Positions 21,447-31,076 of a DNA stretch of 64,000 nt are shown here, piece by piece. This DNA comes from CAVUQH01 sp963774445. GTDB taxonomy: Bacteria > Myxococcota_A > Polyangia > Haliangiales > Haliangiaceae. The stretch spans positions 124,001 through 188,000 of the forward strand of contig CAVZFC010000029.1 in the NCBI GenBank assembly GCA_963774445.1. Direction: 5' to 3'. Each line of letters starts with the position of its first letter. Within the stretch, counting starts at the first letter, position 1. Position numbers and translations under genes: made by a program. Under the pieces are notes generated by a model. It was given only the letters and a program-made list of their open reading frames with translations. It searched no databases and was not told the DNA's origin.

Positions 21447-22432
21447 CGGCGACGGCCGTCGCGCTGGCACTGGCGCTGCTGCTCGTCGGCGGCCGGCTGG
21501 CGCAAGCCCAGGCTGCCGGCGCGACCGCCGGTGACATCGATCTTCCCGTGACGGCGACGGCGCCGGGCATCGTCGTCCGCGCCGAGGCCGGCCTCGACCG
21601 GCTGGCCCGGCACGTCGCCGAGCGCGCGCCGGGCACCCTGCACGGGATCTACGCCGACCTCCCCCACCTGCACCGGCCCGGCGCGATCGAGATCCGACTG
21701 GTCCACCGCGCGCGCGATCTGGGCGAGGCCGCGCCGCCCGGTCACGGGGCGCCGGGCTGGGCCGCGGGCGTGGCCTACGGCGACGCCGGAGTCGTGGTCG
21801 TCGCCACCCGGCGCCAGAGCGATCCGATCGACGTTGACGCCACCGTCGCTCACGAGCTGGCGCACATGGCGCTCGACGCCGCCCTCGGTCAACGCGCGCC
21901 GCGCTGGCTGCACGAGGGCTTCGCCTATCTGCACTCGTCTGACTGGTCGCTCGCGCGCGCGCGCACGCTGACCGGCATGGCCTGGAGCGGCAACGTCATC
22001 CCGTTGGCCGATCTCGACCGCAGCTTTCCCGCGCGCGAAGCCGCCGCCCAGCGCGCCTACGCCCAGAGCTACGACTTCGTGGTCTACCTGGCCCAGCGCG
22101 GGCGCAGCCCCCAGCCGGACGACGACGGCGACATCTGGCCGTTCCGCAACTTCCTCGCGGCGATCGCTGCGGGCGACGACATCGAGACCGCGGCCCGCTA
22201 CGCCTATCACGCCGGCATGCACGAGCTGTATGCCGAATGGTACGAGAGCCTGCGACAGCGGTACCTCACCGTCCCTGTCGGTCTTTTTACCCTCCTCGTG
22301 TGGGTATTTGCCGCGGCGTTGTTGATCGTGGGTTACATTCGAAAGCGCCGGCAAAACCGGCGGCGGCTCGCCCTGTGGGCCGATCAGGAAACGGCGAGCG
22401 CCACCGCCGCAGACGAGGAGTGGCTGCACTGA
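21443..22432 (+). CDS. Membrane-anchored gluzincin peptidase (peptidase-MA-like)
   Basis: About 329 residues. The signal peptide is A-L-A-L-A-L-L-L-V-G-G followed by A-Q-A-Q-A. The catalytic segment V-A-H-E-L-A-H (HExxH at about 137-141) is followed by P-R-W-L-H-E-G-F-A-Y-L, supplying the third-ligand Glu, the classic gluzincin 'HExxH...W-x-x-E-G-x-A' layout of the peptidase-MA-like family. A C-terminal TM helix (about 282-302) is followed by a basic tail. No ATG or GTG exists between the end of the upstream gene and the signal peptide. The only good candidate is CTG 21443, overlapping the upstream TGA as CTGA; GTG 21338 is in frame but adds an arginine-rich non-protein-like stretch. Start therefore uncertain. 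Confidence 0.75.
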   Translation: MTATAVALALALLLVGGRLAQAQAAGATAGDIDLPVTATAPGIVVRAEAGLDRLARHVAERAPGTLHGIYADLPHLHRPGAIEIRLVHRARDLGEAAPPGHGAPGWAAGVAYGDAGVVVVATRRQSDPIDVDATVAHELAHMALDAALGQRAPRWLHEGFAYLHSSDWSLARARTLTGMAWSGNVIPLADLDRSFPAREAAAQRAYAQSYDFVVYLAQRGRSPQPDDDGDIWPFRNFLAAIAAGDDIETAARYAYHAGMHELYAEWYESLRQRYLTVPVGLFTLLVWVFAAALLIVGYIRKRRQNRRRLALWADQETASATAADEEWLH

Positions 22433-22472
22433 ACCGAGGCGGTCGACGGGACCGGCCGGTTCAGGCCGATGT

Positions 22473-23579
22473 ATGGCTGACCCGACCGACGCCGAATCCC
22501 CCGACGACGCGCGCGACCGCGACCCGGTCCTGGCCGTGCTGCAGCGCTTGGGCGAGGGCGCGTTGGTCGAACGCGGGGGCTTCGTCGTCTACGCCAATCC
22601 CGCGGCGCTGCGGACGCTGGGCTATCGCTCCGAGCGGGAGCTGTTCTTTCGCCCCCTGGACGAGCTGGTCCATCCCAGCGAGCGCGCGCGCCTGGCCGTC
22701 GCACCCGCGACCAACGGCGCGCCGTTCGAGCTGCGCCTGCTTCGCCGCACCGGCGAGGTGGTGCCGGTCGAGGCCCGGCGACTGACGGTCGAGCTCGAGG
22801 GCGAGCCCGCTGCCGGCCTGCTCATCCGCGACCTGTCCGAGCGCCGCAGGCTCGAGCGCCAGTTGCAGCTGGCCGACCGGATGGCGTCGGTGGGCACCCT
22901 GGCCTCGGGCGTCGCGCACGAGGTCAACACGCCGCTCACCTACATCGCCGGCAACCTCGAGATGATGGCCGAGCTGATCGCCGACCGCGAGGGCGCCGCC
23001 CGCCCCGAGACGGTAGCCGAGCTGGCCGAGCTGATCGAGGAGGCTCGCGAGGGCGCCGCGCGCGTACACGGCATCATCCGCGAGTTGCGCACCTTCGGCC
23101 GCGAGCCCCAGGAGATCGCGGTCGGCGACGTCGAGCTGCCGTCGGTGATCGAATCGGTCGCGCGGATGGCGATGATCGAGATCCGCAACCACGCCCGCCT
23201 GGCGCTGGAGCTGGGCGACACCCCGGCAGTGCGGGCCAGCCCGCATCAGATCCACCAGATCTTGCTCAACCTGCTGGTCAACGCGGCGCAGTCGATCGAG
23301 CGCGGCGACATCGACGGCAACCAGATTCGCGTGACCACCGGGGTCGACGCTTCCGGTCAGGTGCTGATCGAAGTCGCCGACACCGGCTGCGGCATCGACG
23401 CCGGTCAGCTGGAGCGGATCTTCGACCCGTTCTTCACCACCAAGGATCCGGGCCAGGGCTCCGGCCTGGGCCTGTGGATCTGCCACGGCCTGGTCAGCCG
23501 GCTGGGCGGCACCATCACCGTAGACAGCATCGTCGGCCGCGGCACGACGTTCCGCGTATCACTGCCGGCAAGCCGCTAG
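22473..23579 (+). CDS. PAS-domain sensor histidine kinase (orphan)
   Basis: 368 residues, no TM segment, so cytoplasmic. A PAS domain (about 20-125) includes G-F-V-V-Y-A-N-P-A-A-L-R-T-L-G-Y. The dimerisation/phosphoacceptor box is G-V-A-H-E-V-N-T-P-L with His 149. ATP-binding boxes are complete: N-L-L-V-N-A-A-Q-S, D-T-G-C-G-I-D, F-D-P-F-F-T-T-K and G-S-G-L-G-L-W-I-C. It should autophosphorylate on His and pass the phosphate to an Asp on a receiver. No receiver gene adjoins it. The stop is 3 bp from the convergent regulator's stop, inside a perfect palindrome. Confidence 0.92.
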   Translation: MADPTDAESPDDARDRDPVLAVLQRLGEGALVERGGFVVYANPAALRTLGYRSERELFFRPLDELVHPSERARLAVAPATNGAPFELRLLRRTGEVVPVEARRLTVELEGEPAAGLLIRDLSERRRLERQLQLADRMASVGTLASGVAHEVNTPLTYIAGNLEMMAELIADREGAARPETVAELAELIEEAREGAARVHGIIRELRTFGREPQEIAVGDVELPSVIESVARMAMIEIRNHARLALELGDTPAVRASPHQIHQILLNLLVNAAQSIERGDIDGNQIRVTTGVDASGQVLIEVADTGCGIDAGQLERIFDPFFTTKDPGQGSGLGLWICHGLVSRLGGTITVDSIVGRGTTFRVSLPASR

Positions 23580-23584
23580 CGGCT
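23571..23584. repeat. Perfect palindrome spanning two convergent stop codons
   Basis: AGCCGCTAGCGGCT is a 14-bp perfect palindrome that contains the TAG of the histidine kinase and, on the other strand, part of the TAG of the AAA regulator. The coincidence lets one sequence end both genes; a functional hairpin is possible but short. Confidence 0.7.
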
Positions 23585-26500
23585 AGCTCTCGTCGGCGAC
23601 GGCCTCGACGAAGACGAAGTCCTTGGGCGGGCAGAAGCGGTAGCCGTCCTCGCTCACGCGGATCAGGTCGGCGCCGTCGGCACCGAGGAGGCGGCGGATG
23701 CGCATGATGTTGGTGAACAGCGCGGCGTCGTGGCGCAGCGGGTGGTACTCGACGCTCCACACCGTCTCGACGATCTCCTCCTTGGAGAAGACCCGCCCGG
23801 GCGAGCCCGCGAACAGGAACAGCAACCGCTTGAGCAGGCTGCGGCGGCGCAGGTCGGCGGCCTGGGCGCCCTGGCGATAGATCGCCTCGCGCACGCCGTC
23901 GACCGCCAGCACCCGCTCCTTCATCTGCAGCAGGTCGGGGTTGGCGTCAGCGACGAAGCTCTCGGCGCCAGTGGCCGAGACCACGCGGAACGGCCGCACG
24001 GTGGTGAGGCCCAGGTCCGACAGCGCCCGGGATGCCGCGTCGAGCGCCGGCTGGCTCATCGTCGCGGCGGCGGCGTTACGGCCGTCGCCCGCGCAGGCAG
24101 CGGCGCCCGCCGCCGAACCGGCGATGGCGTCGAGCGCCTCGGCGGCGACGAGACGCTCGATTGGCAGACCGGCGCCGGTCGCCAGCTCGAGGGCGTCGCG
24201 GGCGTAGGCCGACGCCGCCGGGAGCTCCTCGTTCTCGCGAGCGATGGCGGCGAGCACCAGCATCGCGCCGACGCGGGCGCGGGTGGCGCCGGCGGCCAGG
24301 GCCTCGCGGGCGGCGCGGGTGGCGGCGGCCACGGCCGACGGCGTATCGCCGCGGGCCAGCTGCAGCCGCGCGACCACGGCCAGCGACTCGGCCAGCTCGA
24401 GGGCGCGACCGGCGCGCTCGGCGCGAACGGCCACGGCGTTGGCCGCGTCGATGGCGGCCGACGAATCGCCTGCGGCCATCGCGATCTGCATCCGGCCGAT
24501 GCCCAGCCCGAGGTCGAGATCGGCGTCGCCCTCGGTGGCGCCGTCCGGCTCGACCACGACGCCGGCGCTGCAAGCGGCAGCCTGCGCGCGGAGCAGTGCG
24601 ACGTCCGAGCGAACGCCGGCCGACGCGTGCCCACCGGCGACCAGCGCCTCGAGGGTGGACTCGGCGCTGTCGAGGCGAAGCTCGGCGAGATCGATCTGCG
24701 CGCAGATCGCGGCGGCGTGGGCGGCCAGACCGGCCAGCCCGCGCCGGGTGGCGGCGCCGCGCGCAGCCGACGCAAGCTCGGAGGCCGACGCAAGCTCGCC
24801 GCGGCGGGCCTGCACGCCCGCCAGATCGAGCTCGGCGCGCAGCGCACCGATCTCGTCGCCGCGCTGGCGGCGGCGGGCCACCAGCTGCTCCAGCTCTTCG
24901 CAGGCGCGACCGAGCTGCCCGCGGCGCGCACGGACCAGCGCGCCGATGCCGCGGATCTCGTCGGCGACCAGCGCCGCGTCAACCTCGCGGGCCGACTGCT
25001 CGGCCTCGGCGATCGCCTTCTCGGCCTCGCTCAGACGGCCCTCGGCGGCCAGGCAGCGGGCTCTGCGGCCCTCGACCAGCGCCGTGGTAGCGGCGTCGAG
25101 TCCGCCGGAGCTGGCCGCACGCGACAGCGCGGCGCGGGCCGCGGTCGCACGGCCGGCGTGCTCCTCGATGGCGGCCAGCGCCATGTGCAGGCAGGCACGG
25201 CTCTCCTCGCTCACGGCCGCGTGATCGCGCTCGAAGGCGCCGGCGGCCAGCGACTCGGCGCGGGCACGATCGCCGCGCAAGAGCTCGAGCTCGGCCAGCG
25301 CCGACGCCGCGCGGCAGCGCTGGTCGGCGTCGTCGCCAGCGGTCAGCGACAGCAACGCCTCGACCGCGCGCTCGACCTCGCCAGCGCGCAGCGCCATCTC
25401 GGCCGCGAGCACCGGATCCATCCCACCGACCAGCGCGAGCGCCTCGGCGACGCGGCCGTGGCGGGCGGCGATCTCGGCGCGGAGCGGCCGAAGCTCGCCG
25501 GCCAACGCTACGTCGCCGGCCTCGATGATTTCGATCAGCGCCAGGATCTCGCCGCCGCCGCCGCGGCGGGTGGCGATGGCGCGGTCCTCGACCAGGCGGG
25601 CGGCAGCGGCGACCAGGTCGCCGGCCTCGATCAGGTGGAGCACCGCCTCGCGCATCCGGTCGACCGGATCGACCAGGCCGAGGGCGCCGTCGTCGCCGGC
25701 GTCCCACGCCATGCGGCGCGCGTCGGCGCGGCCACGCCCCACGGTCGACACCAGCTCGGCGGCGGCGCGCTCCAGGCGGGCGCGCTCGTCGGCGGCGATC
25801 TCACCCAGCACCTCGTCGCGGACGACGTCGTGCACGGCGAAGCGACCGTTGTCGATCGGGTCGATCAGCTGGCGCGAGACCAATTCGATCAGCGACGGCT
25901 CGGGCTCGCTGCCGCTGGTCAGCGCCGCCACGGCGGCCGGCGCGGCGGGGATGCGGATCACGGCGACTGCCTCGAGCGCGCGACGAACCTCGTCCGGCAG
26001 CTCGGTGACGGTCCAGGCGTCGGCGCCAAACGCGGCGCGGGCATACTCGCGGCGCAGCGCCAGCGGCATGCCGCGGGTGCGCGCCAGGGCGGCGTCGATC
26101 GCCCCGGCCGCGGTCGGCCCGTAGGTCTCTTCGTGGTGGGTCCACAGCTCGCGGGCCGCGGCCTCGTCGAGTCCGTCCAGGGTCATCTCGAAGCGCTCGC
26201 GGTCGCGGCGCAGCGGCAGAACGTCGCGGGTGAGCACCAGCACGCGGCCGACGCCGCGCTCGGCGCCGATCTCGCCCAGCAGGCGCGCGCAATCATCTTC
26301 GGGCAGGTGGTGGACGTCGTCGATGACCAGGAGGAACGGCTCGTGCTCCAGCGTCTGGGCCAGGCTGCCCGGCAGCGCGTCGAGGCTGCGCTCGGCGCGG
26401 GCGCGGACGGCGACCGAGCGGTCGCCGGGGCGGCAACGGACGTGGGCCACGGCCAGCTGGCCGACCACATCGGGGCGCTGCTGCAGCTCACCGGCCAGCC

Positions 26501-26672
26501 GCGTCTTGCCCGAGCCGACGGCGCCGTGGACCACGAGCAGACGGACTTCGCGCAGGGCCCGGCCCAGCTCGGCCAGCTCCTCGCTGCGGCCGACGAACGG
26601 CGGCGGCGCGGCCAATCCGAGGCGGCGAAGGGCGGAGGGGGTCTGGCTCGATTTGGATACGCGACGTCTCAC
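23583..26672 (-). CDS. Large AAA-ATPase / TPR-like / C-terminal winged-helix transcriptional regulator
   Basis: 1029 residues. P-loop GAVGSGKT at about 50-57 and L-L-V-I-D-D-V-H as Walker B mark an STAND/AAA-type ATPase domain (about 25-340), introduced by P-F-V-G-R-S-E-E-L. Residues 350-900 are Ala/Glu-rich helical repeats resembling degenerate TPRs. The last 85 residues are an OmpR-type winged helix (L-L-F-L-F-A-G-S-P-G-R-V-F-S-K-E-E-I, then I-R-V-S-E-D-G-Y-R-F). The DNA-binding domain is C-terminal, as in MalT/LuxR-type STAND regulators but with an OmpR fold. GTG 26672 is chosen because AAAGGAG lies exactly 6 bp upstream; the open frame extends further but without such a site. Probable ATP-dependent, signal-gated transcription factor; target unknown. 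Confidence 0.85.
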   Translation of the reverse strand: MRRRVSKSSQTPSALRRLGLAAPPPFVGRSEELAELGRALREVRLLVVHGAVGSGKTRLAGELQQRPDVVGQLAVAHVRCRPGDRSVAVRARAERSLDALPGSLAQTLEHEPFLLVIDDVHHLPEDDCARLLGEIGAERGVGRVLVLTRDVLPLRRDRERFEMTLDGLDEAAARELWTHHEETYGPTAAGAIDAALARTRGMPLALRREYARAAFGADAWTVTELPDEVRRALEAVAVIRIPAAPAAVAALTSGSEPEPSLIELVSRQLIDPIDNGRFAVHDVVRDEVLGEIAADERARLERAAAELVSTVGRGRADARRMAWDAGDDGALGLVDPVDRMREAVLHLIEAGDLVAAAARLVEDRAIATRRGGGGEILALIEIIEAGDVALAGELRPLRAEIAARHGRVAEALALVGGMDPVLAAEMALRAGEVERAVEALLSLTAGDDADQRCRAASALAELELLRGDRARAESLAAGAFERDHAAVSEESRACLHMALAAIEEHAGRATAARAALSRAASSGGLDAATTALVEGRRARCLAAEGRLSEAEKAIAEAEQSAREVDAALVADEIRGIGALVRARRGQLGRACEELEQLVARRRQRGDEIGALRAELDLAGVQARRGELASASELASAARGAATRRGLAGLAAHAAAICAQIDLAELRLDSAESTLEALVAGGHASAGVRSDVALLRAQAAACSAGVVVEPDGATEGDADLDLGLGIGRMQIAMAAGDSSAAIDAANAVAVRAERAGRALELAESLAVVARLQLARGDTPSAVAAATRAAREALAAGATRARVGAMLVLAAIARENEELPAASAYARDALELATGAGLPIERLVAAEALDAIAGSAAGAAACAGDGRNAAAATMSQPALDAASRALSDLGLTTVRPFRVVSATGAESFVADANPDLLQMKERVLAVDGVREAIYRQGAQAADLRRRSLLKRLLFLFAGSPGRVFSKEEIVETVWSVEYHPLRHDAALFTNIMRIRRLLGADGADLIRVSEDGYRFCPPKDFVFVEAVADES

Positions 26673-26678
26673 TGCGAA

Positions 26679-26685
26679 CTCCTTT
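26679..26685 (-). promoter_or_regulatory. Ribosome binding site setting the start of the AAA regulator
   Basis: On the minus strand AAAGGAG ends 6 bp before GTG 26672. This near-perfect Shine-Dalgarno decides the start over upstream in-frame TTG 26777. Confidence 0.85.
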
Positions 26686-26893
26686 GCTGCTCGGCCGAGC
26701 TCGGGTCGGGGGCGCCCCAGCACCGGCACAGGCCTATGCGAAGGCAAACCCCGGGCCACTTCTTCCGCTGCCAGCAAAAAATTCGGCTCGCGTCACATAA
26801 AGTCCACGGAATCGTTAGATGTGGTTAGCGCACAGGGGGATCGAGTGGGGTAGATAGGTCGGTTCGCGGCGGGACCGATCTCACCCGAATTGA

Positions 26894-26923
26894 CCGGTTT
26901 GATAACCGGGGGCATCGATGCCC
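26894..26923. repeat. Two abutting palindromes
   Basis: CCGGTT-TGAT-AACCGG (26894-26909) is a 6-bp stem with 4-nt loop, immediately followed by the 14-bp perfect palindrome GGGCATCGATGCCC (26910-26923). They lie about 110 bp after the acyl-CoA ligase stop and about 220 bp upstream of the regulator start. They could be an operator pair or a transcript-end structure; there is no T-run. Confidence 0.65.
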
Positions 26924-27031
26924 GAGGTTCGCACCGTTGCATCCCGCCCCAGGGGCACGCCGCGGCGACGCACCGCGGCAATCCGCCCGGAAACACGACA
27001 GAAACAAACCGCTCGGCCGCCCGGACCGGCG

Positions 27032-28591
27032 CTAGTCGGTCGCGGTCTCGGCCCGCCGCGGGCGCCGCGAGGCGCGCAGCTTGTAGCGCAGCAGCTTGCC
27101 GTTGGGCCCCCGCGGCAGCGCCTCGAGGAACTCGATCCAGCGCGGGTATTTGTACGGCGCCAGCTCGGCCTTGACGTACTCCCGGAGCTCGCGCTCGAGC
27201 TCGGGACCCGCGTCGTGGCCGATGTTGGGCACGACGAAGGCGAGCGGCTTGATCAGCCCGTCCTCGTCGTCGGCGCCGATGACCGCGCACTCCCAGACCG
27301 CCTCGTTGGCGACCAGGGCCCGCTCGACCTCGATCGGCGACACCCACTTGCCGCCTACCTTGAACAGATCGTCCACCCGCCCGCAGTGATAGAAGTAGCC
27401 GTCGGCGCCGCGCATGAAGCGGTCGCGGGTGGTGTACCACCGCCCTTCGCGGGGCGGCTCGCCCCAGTAGCCGGAGAAGATCGTGGGGCCGGACAGCTCG
27501 AGGGTGCCGATGGAATCGGCGCCGACTTCGGTGCCCTCGTCGTCGACCAGCCGCGCGTCGACGCCCGCCACCGGCGTGCCGCACGCTCCCGGACGGGACG
27601 GATCGGCCTCGCCGGACAGAACGAACTGAAACGCCTCGGTCAAGCCGTAGCCGACCACCACCGACGCGCCGAGGATGTCGCGGATCTTGGGCACCAGCTT
27701 GGGCGGCATCCCCTCGGCGCCGGAGACGCAGACCCGCAGGCTGGCCAGCGGCACGGCCCGCCGGGCACCGGAGATGTCGCGGGCCAGCTGGCCGTAGACC
27801 GACGGCGTGGCGAACAGAACCGTGGGGCGCAGGGTCTCGATGACCGAAAAGAGCGCGTCACTGTGGGGCTGCTCGGGCAGGAACGCCGCTTCGGCGCCGG
27901 CCAACAGGGGAAACAGCAGACCGGTGCCCAGCCCGTACGCGGTCAACAGCCGGACCACGGAAAAGACGCGGTCGTCGCGTGTCATCGCGATCACGCCGCG
28001 GGCGTATGAGTCGAACGCGGCGACCGGGGTGTGATGGCTGTGCGGTACGCCGCGCGGGCGGCCGGGACCGCTGCCGGCCGAGTAGAGGAGCAGCGCCGGA
28101 TCGCCCGGCTCGACCGCGGTCGCCTCGGGAGCGGGAGCCGCCGACCGCAGGGCGGCGTAGAAGTCGCGTTCGCCCGGCGAGCGCGCGCCCAGGCAGAGGA
28201 CCTCGCGCAGCGACGGCACCTCGGCGCGAATCTCGTCGAGCGCCGGCTCGAGGTCTCCGGACACGATGGCCGCGGCGGCGCCCGCGTCGTTGAGGTAGTC
28301 GCGCAGGTCCATCGGCCGCGCCAGCTCCGACAGCGGCACGGCCACACCGCCCATGTGCAGAACGCCGAGGATTGCCGCCGCCGCTTCGAGCGAGTCGGGC
28401 ATGAGGATCGCCACCCGGTCGCCGGGCGACACGCGCAACGTGCGAAGGACGGTGGCGACGCGGCGGACGTGGTCGGCCAGCTCGTCGTAGGTCCACGAAC
28501 GATCGCCCTCGCGCAGGGCCACCCGGTCGGCGCCGTCGCCGATGGACGCCTGAAGGATGCGCGCCGAAAGGTTGTTCTCGGGACTGCCCAT
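27032..28591 (-). CDS. AMP-forming acyl-CoA ligase, benzoate-CoA-ligase-like
   Basis: 519 residues from ATG 28591. Adenylate-forming enzymes activate a carboxylate with ATP and transfer it to CoA. Seen: the ATP-loop region L-L-Y-S-A-G-S-G-P-G-R-P-R-G, V-V-V-G-Y-G-L-T-E-A-F (A5), Y-T-T-R-D-R-F (A7), G-R-V-D-D-L-F-K-V-G-G-K-W (A8) and G-P-N-G-K-L-L-R with the catalytic Lys. Closest in style to the benzoate/aryl-CoA ligase group, but the substrate cannot be fixed from sequence. The P-loop is atypical: the usual S-G-S-T-G-x-P-K-G has become A-G-S-G-P-G-R-P-R-G, one residue longer and with Arg for Lys. Monocistronic by context; divergent from rsmD (76-bp gap). Confidence 0.85.
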   Translation of the reverse strand: MGSPENNLSARILQASIGDGADRVALREGDRSWTYDELADHVRRVATVLRTLRVSPGDRVAILMPDSLEAAAAILGVLHMGGVAVPLSELARPMDLRDYLNDAGAAAAIVSGDLEPALDEIRAEVPSLREVLCLGARSPGERDFYAALRSAAPAPEATAVEPGDPALLLYSAGSGPGRPRGVPHSHHTPVAAFDSYARGVIAMTRDDRVFSVVRLLTAYGLGTGLLFPLLAGAEAAFLPEQPHSDALFSVIETLRPTVLFATPSVYGQLARDISGARRAVPLASLRVCVSGAEGMPPKLVPKIRDILGASVVVGYGLTEAFQFVLSGEADPSRPGACGTPVAGVDARLVDDEGTEVGADSIGTLELSGPTIFSGYWGEPPREGRWYTTRDRFMRGADGYFYHCGRVDDLFKVGGKWVSPIEVERALVANEAVWECAVIGADDEDGLIKPLAFVVPNIGHDAGPELERELREYVKAELAPYKYPRWIEFLEALPRGPNGKLLRYKLRASRRPRRAETATD

Positions 28592-28667
28592 GCGCCCGCT
28601 ATGGTACCGCCCGGGCCGCGAGCCCAGCAACAAAGCCGGCCCCCGAGAGTCGTGTTATAGCGCCTGC

Positions 28668-29216
28668 ATGCGCATCATCGCCGGGGTCCACGGCGGCCGC
28701 CGGCTGCGAGCGCCGCGCGGAGACGCCACCCGCCCGACCGCCGACCGGGTGCGCGAGGCGATCTTCAACATCCTCGGGCCACCACCGCCGGGGGCCCGCG
28801 TCCTCGACCTGTTCGCCGGCGCCGGCACCCTGGGCCTGGAGGCGCTCTCGCGCGGCGCGGCCCGCGCGGTTTTCGTCAACCGGGCGCCGGCGGCGCTGCG
28901 CTGCCTGCGCGAGAACATCGCGGCGCTGGGAGTCGCCGACGCGAGCAGCGTTCACCGGGGCGAAGCCCGGCAGCTATTGCGCCGCCTCGACGGTCCGTTC
29001 GACTGGGTCTTCGTCAACCCGCCGTACCACAGCGGGCTGCAGGACGAGGTGCTCGCCGCCCTGGACAGTCATCCCGAGCTGCTCTCGGCCGACGCGGTCG
29101 TCGTGGTCGAGCACGACCGGCGCCGCGAACCGGCTTCCTCGGCGGGAGCCATGGTAAGAACGGACCAGCGACGCTACGGTGACACCGTGGTGTCGTTCTA
29201 CAGGTCTCGACGATGA
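28668..29216 (+). CDS. rsmD: 16S rRNA (guanine966-N2)-methyltransferase RsmD
   Basis: 182 residues. Class I SAM methyltransferase with the SAM-binding loop L-D-L-F-A-G-A-G-T-L-G (46-56) and the N6/N2-methyltransferase active-site motif NPPY (117-120). The N-terminus R-I-I-A-G-x-x-G-G-R-R-L and T-R-P-T-x-D-R-V-R-E-A-I-F-N-I-L are specific to RsmD, which methylates G966 of 16S rRNA. The stop overlaps the coaD start as ATGA, the conserved rsmD-coaD pairing found in many bacteria. Confidence 0.95.
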   Translation: MRIIAGVHGGRRLRAPRGDATRPTADRVREAIFNILGPPPPGARVLDLFAGAGTLGLEALSRGAARAVFVNRAPAALRCLRENIAALGVADASSVHRGEARQLLRRLDGPFDWVFVNPPYHSGLQDEVLAALDSHPELLSADAVVVVEHDRRREPASSAGAMVRTDQRRYGDTVVSFYRSRR

Positions 29217-29710
29217 CAGCCGAACCGCTCAGAAAAGCCGTCTACCCGGGCACCTTCGACCCGATCACCTACGGGCACATCGACATCATCGAGCGCAGCT
29301 TGAAGGTGTTCGATCACGTCGTCGTCGCCCTCGCCACGAACCCGCGCAAGGAGCCGTTGTTCACCATCGAGGAGCGCATCGCCTTCATCCAGGGAGAGAT
29401 CGGCGATCGCGGCGACAAGCTCAGCTACGACGCCTTCGACGATCTGTTGATCAACTACTGCAAGAGCCGCGGCGCCCAGTGCATCGTGCGCGGGCTGCGC
29501 GCCATGGCCGACTTCGAATACGAGTTCCAGCTGGCGCACATGAACCGGCGATTGGCCCCGGGGGTCGACACCGTGTTCTTCATGACCGACGAACGCAATC
29601 ACTACGTCAGCTCGTCGCTGGTCAAAGAAGTGGCCAGCTTCGGCGGCGACGTCACCGGCCTGGTGCCGCCCGCGGTCAAGCAAGCGCTGGAGCGCAAGTT
29701 CGCCAAGTAG
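29213..29710 (+). CDS. coaD: Phosphopantetheine adenylyltransferase CoaD
   Basis: 165 residues, the standard CoaD length. Catalyses ATP + 4'-phosphopantetheine to dephospho-CoA, the penultimate step of CoA synthesis. Motifs: Y-P-G-T-F-D-P-I-T-Y-G-H (nucleotidyltransferase T-x-G-H at 19-22), V-R-G-L-R-A-M-A-D-F-E-Y-E and Y-V-S-S-S-L-V-K-E. Translation is coupled to rsmD by a 4-bp overlap. The aminotransferase gene follows 23 bp downstream. Confidence 0.97.
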   Translation: MTAEPLRKAVYPGTFDPITYGHIDIIERSLKVFDHVVVALATNPRKEPLFTIEERIAFIQGEIGDRGDKLSYDAFDDLLINYCKSRGAQCIVRGLRAMADFEYEFQLAHMNRRLAPGVDTVFFMTDERNHYVSSSLVKEVASFGGDVTGLVPPAVKQALERKFAK

Positions 29711-29733
29711 GCGAAAGCCCCAAGGAGAAGCCC

Positions 29734-30945
<1,212 letters not shown>

Positions 30946-30995
30946 CCACACAAAAACGCAAAGAGAATTGCGCGGACCGAAAGCCCCGACACAGC

Positions 30996-31038
30996 GGTTA
31001 CACCCCTCCCTGATGTAAAACTGCATGCAGGCTGTAAC
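30996..31038 (+). promoter_or_regulatory. Inverted repeat and palindrome upstream of a small lipoprotein gene
   Basis: GGTTACA (30996-31002) and TGTAAC (31033-31038) form an inverted pair around CTGCATGCAG (31021-31030), a perfect 10-bp palindrome, with a second TGTAA at 31014. The cluster lies 39 bp before the TTG start, in an AT-richer island. It may be an operator/promoter region; no canonical promoter is evident. Confidence 0.35.
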
Positions 31039-31063
31039 TCCCCCACAGCCGGGCAGCACACTC

Positions 31064-31070
31064 AAGGAGG
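31064..31070 (+). promoter_or_regulatory. Strong ribosome binding site fixing a TTG start
   Basis: AAGGAGG is a full Shine-Dalgarno match, 6 bp before TTG 31077, and there is no ATG or GTG in a suitable position. This supports the rare start codon. Confidence 0.85.
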
Positions 31071-31076
31071 TCCCCG

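Larger units (their letters stand above)
26673..27031. other. Intergenic region, 359 bp, no gene
   Basis: No credible gene. It separates two minus-strand genes. Nearest the regulator it holds the AAAGGAG ribosome site and an AT-richer stretch around 26771-26830 where its promoter should lie, although no strong -35/-10 pair was found. Two adjacent palindromes lie at 26894-26923. Confidence 0.7.

Noticed and set aside
23730..26828. 1032-codon plus-strand open frame opposite the AAA regulator
   Set aside because: Composition is extreme Gly/Gln/His/Arg, without motifs, while the minus strand encodes a well-formed ATPase with ribosome site.
27032..28591. Nonribosomal peptide or polyketide cluster
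   Set aside because: Only a single stand-alone ligase; no carrier protein, condensation or ketosynthase genes nearby.
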